NCBI GenBank assembly: GCA_046339595.1 | Contig: JBKDUF010000068.1 | Coordinates: 1-22,556, forward strand | Reading direction: 5' to 3' | From: Ga0077527 sp021300125 | GTDB lineage: Bacteria > Pseudomonadota > Gammaproteobacteria > Burkholderiales > SG8-41 | DNA: 22,556 nt | In this document: positions 1-7,377 of the stretch, in pieces | Numbering within the stretch: the first letter of the stretch is position 1 | Layout of the letters: each line of letters starts with the position of its first letter | Translations under genes and position numbers: made by a program | Notes under the pieces: model-generated | Told to the model about the DNA's origin: nothing | Database searches by the model: none | What the model saw: only the letters and a program-made list of their open reading frames with translations

Positions 1-231
1 TGCTGTCCTCGAAGAAAAGTGCCGTAGGCCGTCCAGGCCGGGCCTGTTTTGCCGCGTCACCGCAGCCCGCTGCCAGTCGGGCAGTGATTCGTCCAGTGAT
101 GCGGGGTCATAGGATAGCACCGCCCCTCGCGGCACCCAACCGCAGCGCGCCGCGATTGTCAGTGGCGGATGCCGTTGTTAAGCTGGGTGCGATGGTGCCG
201 CTCCCGGCGCCGGATTCCGGAGGAGAACAAG
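1..231. other. Left-edge non-coding region
   Basis: No convincing gene is seen in this 231-bp stretch. The open frames crossing it have no ribosome binding site and no recognisable protein content. It probably holds the promoter and leader of the binding-protein gene that starts at 232, and may also hold the upstream end of a gene lying to the left of the window. Confidence 0.5.
156..184 (+). promoter_or_regulatory. Possible sigma-70 promoter for the first binding-protein gene
   Basis: TTGTCA (156-161) matches the -35 consensus at 5 of 6 bases. It is followed after 17 bp by TAAGCT (179-184), a weak -10 box preceded by TGT (an extended -10). The inferred transcription start lies near 191, giving a leader of about 40 nt with a strong GGAGGAG ribosome binding site before the ATG at 232. 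The weak -10 keeps confidence low. Confidence 0.3.
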
Positions 232-1236
232 ATGATCACTCGAAGACTGGCCGCGGCGCTGCTCGCGGCCTGCGGTCTTGCGCCGGTCGGGCAGGCCGTC
301 GCTCAGACTGCGGCTCAATCCGCAGCGCAGGCCACCAATTACCCGACCAAGACCGTGCGCATGGTCATCGGCTTTTCACCCGGGGGTCCCAGCGACATCC
401 TGGCGCGCCTGATTGGCGGCAAGATGTCCGAACGGCTGGGCCAGCCTTTTGTGTTTGACAACCGGCCCGGCGCAGGCGGTAATGTCGCAGGAGAAATCGT
501 CGCCAAGTCGCCTCCTGACGGTTACACCATCATGATCGCCAACAACGCGATTCTTGCCGCCAATGCCACGTTGTACCCGAAGATGACCTTCAATCCGGCC
601 AAGGACCTGGTGCCGGTGACCTGGGTCGCCTCGCAGCCGAACATCCTGGTGGTACACCCCGACGTGCCCGCGAGGAGCGTGCAGGAACTGGTGACTTTCC
701 TGCGCAGCCGTCCGGGCAAGGTCAACTATGCTTCCTCGGGCAGCGGCGCCGCGGCGCATCTTGCGGCGGAGCTGTTCAAGAGCATGACCAAGACCGACAT
801 GGTGCATATCCCATTCAAGGGCGCCGCACCGGCGATCACCGACGTGCTCGCCGGACGCAGCCAGCTGATCTTCGCCACGGCGCTGTCGGTGAAGGCCTAC
901 ATTGACGCCAACCGCCTGCGGCCGCTGGCGGTGACCACCCTTGAGCGCATGGACACCATGCCCAACCTCCCCACCGTCGCCGAGTCCGGCGTGCCCGGCT
1001 TTGAGGCCTCGACCTGGCATGGCATGGTTGCGGTGAACAATACACCGCGCGCGGTGCTGGTTAAGCTCAACAGCGAGGTCAACGCGGTGCTCAAGGACCC
1101 GCAGGTCAACAAGTTCCTGGTGGCGCAGGGTGCGATCGTGCGCGGCGGCAGCGCCGAGCAGTTCGCCGCCCATATCAAGGCCGAGATCCCGAAGTGGGCC
1201 CGGGTGATCAAGGAATCCGGCGCCAAGGCGGATTGA
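232..1236 (+). CDS. Tripartite tricarboxylate transporter (Bug/TctC-type) periplasmic substrate-binding protein
   Basis: Predicted 334-residue periplasmic binding protein of the TctC/Bug family, which captures carboxylic acids or related small organic ligands. The ATG at 232 was chosen because GGAGGAG lies just upstream and it gives a clean signal peptide (MITRR, a hydrophobic alanine/leucine stretch, then AVAQ cleavage near residue 25). A longer in-frame start at 169 would put an arginine-rich tail in front of the signal. Family landmarks seen are PGGPSD in the first ligand loop, DNRPGAGG, SGSGAAAHLA, and PTVAESGVPGF near residue 260. A glutamine/alanine-rich linker follows the signal peptide. 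No TctA or TctB membrane subunit lies nearby, so it is an orphan receptor, as is common for Bug proteins. The ligand cannot be told from sequence. The next gene starts 60 bp downstream. Confidence 0.93.
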   Translation: MITRRLAAALLAACGLAPVGQAVAQTAAQSAAQATNYPTKTVRMVIGFSPGGPSDILARLIGGKMSERLGQPFVFDNRPGAGGNVAGEIVAKSPPDGYTIMIANNAILAANATLYPKMTFNPAKDLVPVTWVASQPNILVVHPDVPARSVQELVTFLRSRPGKVNYASSGSGAAAHLAAELFKSMTKTDMVHIPFKGAAPAITDVLAGRSQLIFATALSVKAYIDANRLRPLAVTTLERMDTMPNLPTVAESGVPGFEASTWHGMVAVNNTPRAVLVKLNSEVNAVLKDPQVNKFLVAQGAIVRGGSAEQFAAHIKAEIPKWARVIKESGAKAD

Positions 1237-1296
1237 TTTGGATTCGCCGGTCCGGCGCACCTTTGCGCCGGCATCGACCAAGGCAAAACAAACCAT

Positions 1297-1992
1297 ATGA
1301 CGACTATCAGGATACTGAGCGGCGGCGCCGTCAAGCGCGGCGTGGCAATGGTGGCGGAGCGGTTCGGGGAGGGCGCCGGGCTCAAGGTCGAATGCGAATT
1401 CACGCCGGTGCCCAGGCTTCTCCAGCGCATGCTCGAAGGTGAAGCCGCTGACGTCGTGGTGGCCACGCCGGCAGTGATGGATGAACTTGCCGCCGCCGGC
1501 CGGATTGATCCGGCCACCCGCGGCCGCGTCGGCAGTTCCCGCATGGGCATCGTGATCCATGCCGATGCGCCGGACCTGCCGCTGCCCGACGAACCGGCAT
1601 TCCGCGCGGCCCTGCTCGGGGCGACCCGGATCGTCTACAACCGTGCCTCCACCGGTGTCTATATCGAGAAGCTGCTGGCCGGGCTGGGCCTGGCAGAAGC
1701 GCTGGCGCCGAAAATCGCCGTGGTCGGCACCGGCTCCGAGGTCATGCGCGGCGTCGAGGCCGGCGGCACCGGCGCGCTGGGCTTCGGTCAGATCTCGGAG
1801 GCGATGGTGCTGATGGACAAGGGTTGCCGCGTCAAGCTCGCCGCGCCGCTGCCGCCAGTGGCCGCCAAGATCACCACCTACGACGCTGCGGCGGCTGCAG
1901 CTAGCGCCCGGCCGCAGCAGGCGGCGGCACTGGCCCGCGCTTTGGCCTCAAGCGAGGTGAAGGCGCTGTTCGCAAAAACCGGAATTTCCTGA
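1297..1992 (+). CDS. ModA-like substrate-binding-fold protein without signal peptide
   Basis: A 231-residue protein with the type II periplasmic binding fold seen in the molybdate-binding (ModA) superfamily. Landmarks are LSGGAVKRG near the N-terminus, a DVVVATP strand-loop near residues 52-58, a YNRASTGVY ligand-loop motif near residue 114 and GSEVMRGVEAGG near residue 145. These align with the next gene (MSGGAVEPG, DVVIAPP, FNTATTGLY, GAEVMKHVLQGKG), so the two look like tandem paralogues. This copy starts directly at the first beta strand: there is no signal peptide, and in-frame codons upstream to about 1250 offer neither ATG nor a hydrophobic stretch. The ribosome binding site is weak (AAGG, 13 nt away). 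No ABC permease or ATPase is adjacent. The protein may be cytoplasmic; its ligand is unknown. An alanine-rich stretch lies near residues 195-201. Confidence 0.85.
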   Translation: MTTIRILSGGAVKRGVAMVAERFGEGAGLKVECEFTPVPRLLQRMLEGEAADVVVATPAVMDELAAAGRIDPATRGRVGSSRMGIVIHADAPDLPLPDEPAFRAALLGATRIVYNRASTGVYIEKLLAGLGLAEALAPKIAVVGTGSEVMRGVEAGGTGALGFGQISEAMVLMDKGCRVKLAAPLPPVAAKITTYDAAAAAASARPQQAAALARALASSEVKALFAKTGIS

Positions 1993-2010
1993 ACCCTGAG
2001 GGAGAGTTTC

Positions 2011-2751
2011 ATGAACATTCGCCCCCTGCTGTTGATGGCCATCCTGTGCGCCGGTACGGCTCAGGCCGCCGAGCTGACCGTGATGAGTGGTGGCGCAGTC
2101 GAGCCCGGCATCAAGGCTGCCGCCGCCGCTTTCGAGAGACAGACCGGGCATAAAGTGACCATTACCTTCCAGACCACGCCGCAGATGCTCAAGCGCGTCG
2201 CTGCCGGCGATACCTTCGATGTCGTGATCGCACCGCCCAACGCGATCAAGCAGTTCACCGAGGCGGGGCGCGTCGAGGCGGGCGGTGTGGACATCGGCCG
2301 CGTCGGTTCCGGCGTCGCGATCCGGCCCGGCGCGCCGCGCCCGGCGATCGCCACCGTGGATGACATCAAGAAAGCCGTGCTTGAGGCCGACAGCATCGTG
2401 TTCAACACCGCCACCACCGGGCTTTATTTCGAGAACCTGCTCAAGACCTGGGGCCTTTTTGAAAAGGTGCAGGGCAAGTCGGCGCGCTACACCACCGGTG
2501 CCGAGGTGATGAAACATGTGCTTCAGGGCAAGGGCCGCGAAGTCGGCTTCGGCCCGATCACCGAGATCCTGCTCGAGAAGGAGCGCGGCCTGATTCTCGC
2601 CGGTCCCTTCCCGCCGGAGATCCAAAACTATACGCCGTACATCGCGGTGCCGATGAGCGCCGGCACGCAGAAGGCGCTGGCACAGGAGTTCGTCAAGTTC
2701 CTCGGCGGTCCGGTCGGCAAGCCGCTGTTTGTCGCGGCGGGGATCGAATAA
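2011..2751 (+). CDS. ModA-like periplasmic substrate-binding protein
   Basis: A 246-residue exported solute-binding protein of the ModA-like type II binding fold. The signal peptide is clear: MNIRP, a hydrophobic core, and an AQA-AE cleavage site near residue 19. The mature part begins with ELTVMSGGAVEPG and carries DVVIAPP, FNTATTGLYFENLL and GAEVMKHVLQGKGREVGFGP, the same landmarks as the upstream paralogue. The start has a strong ribosome binding site (GAGGGAGAG at 1998-2006), and only 18 bp separate it from the preceding stop, so the two are almost surely co-transcribed. ModA itself binds molybdate or tungstate, but this branch is divergent and no modBC genes are present, so an oxyanion ligand is not established. 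Periplasmic location is well supported. Confidence 0.9.
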   Translation: MNIRPLLLMAILCAGTAQAAELTVMSGGAVEPGIKAAAAAFERQTGHKVTITFQTTPQMLKRVAAGDTFDVVIAPPNAIKQFTEAGRVEAGGVDIGRVGSGVAIRPGAPRPAIATVDDIKKAVLEADSIVFNTATTGLYFENLLKTWGLFEKVQGKSARYTTGAEVMKHVLQGKGREVGFGPITEILLEKERGLILAGPFPPEIQNYTPYIAVPMSAGTQKALAQEFVKFLGGPVGKPLFVAAGIE

Positions 2752-2804
2752 TTCCAGCCGTGTTTGCCTCGTGCCATCGCTGCGGATGGCTCTGATACCA
2801 GACA

Positions 2805-5306
2805 ATGAGCGATCTGGAGGCTGCAAAAGCCCTGTTTTTCGAGGGCATCGAACTGCTCGGCCGTGATGCGCTGCCCGAGGCGGAGGCGCGTTTCCTGGCG
2901 GCATTGCAGCTGGTACCCGACCGGGCCTCGATTCTGACCAATCTCGCGGCGACCCGGGCACGGATGGGCAAGCTGGGTGCGGCGCTGGATCATGCGCGGC
3001 GCGCGGTGGCGCTCGATGAACTGGCCGCCGAGGGTTGGCTCAACCTCGCGCGGATCGAGGCACAGTGCGGCAACATTGCTCCGGCGCTGGCAGCCGTCCG
3101 CAGGACGCTCCGCCTTGACGGCAACCAGCCCGAGGCCTGGGCGCTGCTGGCCGCTCTGCATGATCGCAGCGGTGCCTTGCGCGAGGCTGCCGATGCCTAC
3201 CGCCGGGCGCTGCAGGCTTTGCCCGGACGTTTCGAGTGGCTGGCCAATCTCGGCGCCATCCTGAACGAACTGCGTGAATTCGAGGCGGCGCTGGACTGTC
3301 ATCGCCACGCCCTTGAACTGCAGCCGCAGGCATCGGGACTCTGGTCAAACCTGGGTAATGCCCTTCACGAGCTGCGCCGATTCGGTGAAGCGCTGGCCGC
3401 GCATGACCGCGCGCTCGCGCTTGACGCCGGCTACGCACGGGGCTGGTCGAACCGGGCAAACACCCTGCATGCACTGGGACGTTTTGACGAGGCGCTCGCA
3501 TCCCACGACCGCGCGCTTGAGTTCGAGCCCGGTTACGCCGAAGGTTGGTCCAACCGCGGCAACACGCTGCGCTCGCTGCGCCGATACGATGAAGCGGTCG
3601 CCGCGTACGACCGTGCACTGGCGATGCAGCCTGGATACGCATTGGGCTGGTCCAACAAGGCAGCGGTGCTTCGCGATCTGCGCCGTCACGACGAAGCGCT
3701 CGAGGTTTGCGAGAGGGCACTTCGGCTCGACCCCACGTTGGCCGATGCCTGGCTGCAGCGCGGCCTTGTCAGTTATGACCGGCGCCGCTACGAGACCGCG
3801 GTCGAGGAGTTTGAGCAGGCGCTGCACCTGCGCGGAGAATACGCTGAAGCCTGGGCGAACAAGGGTGTCGCGCTGCATGAACTGAACCGTCACGAGGAGG
3901 CTCTGGCCGCCTTTGATCGGGCGCTTGCCCTGCAGCCGGACATGGATTACCAGCTAGGACAATGGCTTCATGCAAAGATGAAGATCTGCGACTGGGACGA
4001 TCTGGGTGCTCACACCAGCCGCCTGTTCGCTGCGTTGCAGGAGGGGCGGCGCGTGTCCACTCCCTTCCAGGTGCTGGCCCTGAGTGAATCTGAAGTCTTG
4101 AACCGGCGCGCCGCCGAACTTTGGGTAAAAGACCGTTATCCGCCCGGGCCGTCTGTGGTTTTTGGGGCTCCCACCCCAGGCACACGGCTGCGTATCGGTT
4201 ATTTTTCCGCTGATTTCCATAACCATGCCGCCGCTTACCTGACTGCTGAACTGTTCGAGCGGCATGATCGTGAGCGTTTTGAAATTATCGCCTTCTCCTT
4301 CGGCCCCGAGCGAGAGGATGCGATGCGGTTGCGCCTGCTCAAGGCTTTCGACCGCTTTATCGATGTGCGCGAAATGGAGGACCAGGCGGTTGCCGCAATG
4401 GCTCGAGAACTGGGTATCGATATTGCGGTGGACCTCAAGGGGTACACCGAGGACAGCCGGCTCGGCATTTTTGCCCACCATGCCGCACCGTTGCAGGTGA
4501 CCTATCTCGGCTACCCCGGCACAACCGGTACTGGCTACATGGATTACCTGATCGCGGATGCTGTTGTGATTCCGCCGGATCAGCGCCCGGCCTTCAGCGA
4601 GCAGGTGCTGTACCTGCCGCACTGCTACCAGGTCAACGACAGTACCCGCCGGCCTGCCGGCCCCTCCTTGAGCCGCGGCGATCTGGGTTTACCGGAGCCG
4701 GGCGTGGTGCTCTGCTGCTTTAACAACAGCTACAAGATCACGCCCGAGACTTTTTCCTGCTGGATGCGCGTACTTGCGGCCGTGCCGCAGAGCGTGCTGT
4801 GGCTGGTCGATGACAATCCCGCCGCCGGCCGCAATCTGCGCGCCGCTGCCGCGCGCGCCGGCATTGCTCCGGAGCGGCTGGTGTTCGCGCCACGCGTGGA
4901 TTACCCGCGCCATCTCGCCCGGCAGCGCGCCGCCGATCTGTTTCTTGATACCTGGCCCTACAACGCACACACCACGGCCAGCGATGCCCTGATCGCCGGC
5001 CTGCCTGTGCTGACTCGCATCGGCAGTACTTTTCCCGGGCGCGTCGCTGCCAGCCTGCTTGGTGCGGTGGGGCTGCCCGAGCTGGTGACCGGGAGTGCCC
5101 GGGATTACGAGGCGCTGGCGATCAGTCTCGCCCGGGATCCTGCGCGATTGCGTGCGCTGCGGGCCCGGTTGGAGGCCAACCTGCCGGCGGCGCCGCTGTT
5201 TGATACCGCCACCGTTGCCCGCGCGCTGGAAGCTGCCTATCTCGAGATGCACCGGCGACGCCTCGCCGGTTTGCCGGCGGAGGCTTTCACGTTGCCGCTG
5301 CATTAA
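2805..5306 (+). CDS. TPR and O-GlcNAc-transferase-like (SPINDLY-type) glycosyltransferase
   Basis: An 833-residue protein with an OGT/SPINDLY-like architecture. Residues 1-381 form eleven contiguous TPRs, all but the first exactly 34 residues long, with the usual W-N-L/R-G and A-RAL-L-P positions. Residues about 460-820 match the bacterial O-GlcNAc-transferase-like catalytic region (GT41): GYFSADFHNHA with His472 and His474, DLKGYTEDSR, QVTYLGYPGTTG, FNNSYKITPE with Lys644 in the place of the UDP-contacting lysine of human OGT, and DTWPYNAHTTASDAL. The family transfers a sugar from a nucleotide sugar (GlcNAc, or fucose in plant SPINDLY) to Ser/Thr of proteins, with TPRs holding the acceptor. 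There is no signal peptide, so the protein is probably cytoplasmic. The ribosome binding site at 2805 is poor. No flagellin, pilin or other glycosylation gene lies nearby, so target and donor sugar are unknown. Confidence 0.92.
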   Translation: MSDLEAAKALFFEGIELLGRDALPEAEARFLAALQLVPDRASILTNLAATRARMGKLGAALDHARRAVALDELAAEGWLNLARIEAQCGNIAPALAAVRRTLRLDGNQPEAWALLAALHDRSGALREAADAYRRALQALPGRFEWLANLGAILNELREFEAALDCHRHALELQPQASGLWSNLGNALHELRRFGEALAAHDRALALDAGYARGWSNRANTLHALGRFDEALASHDRALEFEPGYAEGWSNRGNTLRSLRRYDEAVAAYDRALAMQPGYALGWSNKAAVLRDLRRHDEALEVCERALRLDPTLADAWLQRGLVSYDRRRYETAVEEFEQALHLRGEYAEAWANKGVALHELNRHEEALAAFDRALALQPDMDYQLGQWLHAKMKICDWDDLGAHTSRLFAALQEGRRVSTPFQVLALSESEVLNRRAAELWVKDRYPPGPSVVFGAPTPGTRLRIGYFSADFHNHAAAYLTAELFERHDRERFEIIAFSFGPEREDAMRLRLLKAFDRFIDVREMEDQAVAAMARELGIDIAVDLKGYTEDSRLGIFAHHAAPLQVTYLGYPGTTGTGYMDYLIADAVVIPPDQRPAFSEQVLYLPHCYQVNDSTRRPAGPSLSRGDLGLPEPGVVLCCFNNSYKITPETFSCWMRVLAAVPQSVLWLVDDNPAAGRNLRAAAARAGIAPERLVFAPRVDYPRHLARQRAADLFLDTWPYNAHTTASDALIAGLPVLTRIGSTFPGRVAASLLGAVGLPELVTGSARDYEALAISLARDPARLRALRARLEANLPAAPLFDTATVARALEAAYLEMHRRRLAGLPAEAFTLPLH
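3336..3743 (+). repeat. Near-identical TPR-coding repeats, 102-bp period
   Basis: Four consecutive TPRs (residues 178-313) are the most alike in the array. Each unit starts with W-S-N and shares DRAL and GYA positions, three of them closely. The units look like recent in-frame duplications and could recombine to change repeat number without breaking the frame. Confidence 0.7.
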
Positions 5307-5391
5307 ACGTGACATGCCTGCCCGGGCTTGGACGGGAGTCGAGCGCCGGCCAACCGAGATTGCAGGCGCAGGAATTTTTGAAAATCTCCTT

Positions 5392-5410
5392 CAGCCTGGC
5401 CGGCAGGCTG
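5392..5410. terminator. Hairpin between convergent genes
   Basis: A perfect 7-bp stem CAGCCTG / CAGGCTG with a 5-nt loop GCCGG lies between the stop of the TPR gene (5306) and the stop of the opposing ModA-like gene (5469). Its position suits a bidirectional terminator, but neither side has a good T-run. Read on the minus strand it is followed by AAGGAGATTTTC. Could be a weak or Rho-assisted terminator. Confidence 0.3.
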
Positions 5411-5468
5411 CTGTTGGACGCGGCGGGATTCCAGCAGGCGGTGCGATGCTGACTTTTGGCAGAGGATT

Positions 5469-6194
5469 TCAGCGGGAAGGCGTCACGGGTTCCAGTCCGG
5501 TGGCGCGCAGCGTCGCGGCATTTGCTGCCGAGGCGAGGAAGGCGATCACCTGGGCCGCCAGCGCTGGGTTCGAGGATGTCTTCGCGACGCCAGCCATGAA
5601 ATTCGACACCTTCTGCAGCGCCGGCGGCAGCGGTGTGATGTGGGCGATGCCCGGCACCGGCAGCAGTTCGCTCATCTGCTGGAAGCCAAAATCGAGGTCG
5701 CCGCGGGCGATCGCAGTACCTACGCGTTCGCCACCGCCGATGAGCCGGCTTTTCGGCAGCACCGCATCGGCGATGCAGAGGCGCTGCACCAGTTCCCCGG
5801 TGTAGTACTTGCCGCTTTCGCTGGCGGAGTAGCCGATGGCTTTGGCCGCGAGCAGCGCGCGCTTGAGGTCTTCCGCGCTGCGGATCTGCGGGTCCGGGCT
5901 GCCGGCACGCACCGCGAAGCCGATCATCGAGCGCGCCATCACCGTCGCGTGTTCGGCAAGCACCAGGCCGTCGGCGATGAACTGGCGCAGCACCGGTTCG
6001 GCGACGATCACCAGGTCGGTCTGTTCGCCCCGCTTGAGCCGGCTGGGGATCGAGGTCTCCCCGGTGCCGATGGAGGTGGTGACAGTCACCACTTTTTTCC
6101 CGGTCAATTGCTCGACGGCGGGGATCAGGGCGAAGTGGGCGGCGGTGAATGCGCCCGAGGTCATGACGCGAAAATCAGGGCTTGCGGTGCTCAT
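5469..6194 (-). CDS. ModA-like substrate-binding-fold protein without signal peptide
   Basis: A 241-residue member of the same broad ModA-like binding-fold group as the genes at 1297 and 2011, but more diverged. It has MTSGAFTAAHFAL at the start of the fold, GEQTDLVIVAEP, a GYSASESGKYYTGEL ligand-loop region and GERVGTAIARGDLDFGFQQMSE. The ATG at 6194 was preferred to a TTG 21 bp upstream, since an AAGAAG element lies upstream and the TTG adds only a short polar tail. Neither start gives a signal peptide, so the protein appears cytoplasmic. It lies 124 bp downstream of the Bug-type gene on the same strand, so co-transcription is possible. No permease or ATPase partner is nearby. Function beyond the fold is not known. 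Confidence 0.82.
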   Translation of the reverse strand: MSTASPDFRVMTSGAFTAAHFALIPAVEQLTGKKVVTVTTSIGTGETSIPSRLKRGEQTDLVIVAEPVLRQFIADGLVLAEHATVMARSMIGFAVRAGSPDPQIRSAEDLKRALLAAKAIGYSASESGKYYTGELVQRLCIADAVLPKSRLIGGGERVGTAIARGDLDFGFQQMSELLPVPGIAHITPLPPALQKVSNFMAGVAKTSSNPALAAQVIAFLASAANAATLRATGLEPVTPSR

Positions 6195-6318
6195 CGTTTG
6201 CGGGCTTCTTGGCAATTCTTTTTGGCAACTGGAAGGATGGACATGATGAACTCAGGGTGATTCACAGGATTTTATCCCGGACGTCCCGCCCATCTGCAAA
6301 TTTGGCTGGTCAGGAAAA

Positions 6319-7326
6319 TCACTGAACCTGCATGCCCACGGCCTTGACGACCTTGGCCCAGCGCGGAATTTCTTCCAGGTACATTTTGGTGAATTCCTCG
6401 ACTGTGCTGCCGACGGGATCGAGGCCCTGTCCGATCAGCAGTTTCTGCGCATCCGGCGTATTGACCGCCTTCGCGATTTCCTGCTGCACCCGTTGTGCAA
6501 TCGGGCGCGGTGTGCCGCCCGGCAGAAACACCGCATACCAGTTGTTGTAGCCGAAGCCCGGCACGCCGGATTCGGCAACGGTCGGATAGTCGGGCAGGGC
6601 GGGCGTGCGCTTGGGGCCGACCACGGCCAGGGCCCTGAGTTTGCCGCTGGTAAAGAAGGGGCGCGTCGAGATCACGCTGGCGATGGTCATCGAGATGCGG
6701 CCGGCGACGACGTCGGTGATGCTGGGTGCGGTGCCCTTGTACGGCACATGCGTGAGCTTGAGGCCGGCCATCTGCGCGAACATTTCCATGGCCAGATGCT
6801 GGCCCGAGCCCTGGCCCGAGGACGAGAACAGCAGTTCGCCGGGTTTGGATCGGGCGAAGGCGATCAGCTCCTGCATGTTTTTTGCCGGCAGCGAGGGATG
6901 CACCACCAGCACCCCCGGGGAAATCACGGCGAGGCTGACGGGCAGCAGGTCCTTCTGCGGGTTGTAGCCAAGCTTCATGATGCTGGGCGTGATGGTGATG
7001 CCCGACGAATTCATCAGCATGGTGTAGCCGTCGGGTGGCGCCTTGGCCACCAGCTCCGAGGCAATCGAGCCGCCGGCACCGGGGCGGTTGTCGGTGATCA
7101 CGTTCTGGCCCCAGGCCTCGCTCATTTTCTGGGCGAGGTAGCGGCCGGTGGTGTCAACGCCGCCGCCGGGTGCGAGCGCGATGATCATGCGTACCGGTTT
7201 TACCGGGAAGGCCTGGCTCTGGCTCTGGCCCTGGGTCTGTGCCTGGGACTGGGTTTGGGCCAGCAGCGGAAGCGGACTGAGGGTCAGGGCCGCGGTGGCG
7301 GCCAGCAGCGCAAGCGGATGTTTCAT
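6319..7326 (-). CDS. Tripartite tricarboxylate transporter (Bug/TctC-type) periplasmic substrate-binding protein
   Basis: A 335-residue Bug-family periplasmic receptor. It begins with a signal peptide (MKHPLALLAATAAL, cleavage likely after PLLAQ near residue 24), followed by an unusual Gln-Ser/Thr/Ala/Gly linker at residues 24-39. Family landmarks then follow: APGGGVD, TDNRPGAGG, SSSGQGSGQHLA, HVPYKGTAPSITD and PTVAESGVPGFGY. The start has a good GAGGAGA ribosome binding site and lies 51 bp downstream of the LVIVD gene on the same strand, suggesting one transcript. As with the other two receptors here, no TctA/TctB membrane proteins are adjacent. The ligand is unknown; the family binds dicarboxylates, aromatic acids, nicotinate-like compounds and others. 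Identification as a family member is firm. Confidence 0.93.
   Translation of the reverse strand: MKHPLALLAATAALTLSPLPLLAQTQSQAQTQGQSQSQAFPVKPVRMIIALAPGGGVDTTGRYLAQKMSEAWGQNVITDNRPGAGGSIASELVAKAPPDGYTMLMNSSGITITPSIMKLGYNPQKDLLPVSLAVISPGVLVVHPSLPAKNMQELIAFARSKPGELLFSSSGQGSGQHLAMEMFAQMAGLKLTHVPYKGTAPSITDVVAGRISMTIASVISTRPFFTSGKLRALAVVGPKRTPALPDYPTVAESGVPGFGYNNWYAVFLPGGTPRPIAQRVQQEIAKAVNTPDAQKLLIGQGLDPVGSTVEEFTKMYLEEIPRWAKVVKAVGMQVQ
7212..7261 (-). repeat. Degenerate hexanucleotide tandem repeat in signal-peptide linker
   Basis: About eight 6-bp units of the form CTGGCT/CTGGGT are read on the plus strand, encoding alternating Gln-(Ser/Thr/Ala/Gly) on the minus strand just after the signal-peptide cleavage site. 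The period is a multiple of three, so slippage would alter linker length but keep the frame. Confidence 0.8.
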
Positions 7327-7377
7327 GGTGTTCTCCTCGGGGTTTTTTTATAGGGTGAAGCGTGTGCTGTGAAGCGC

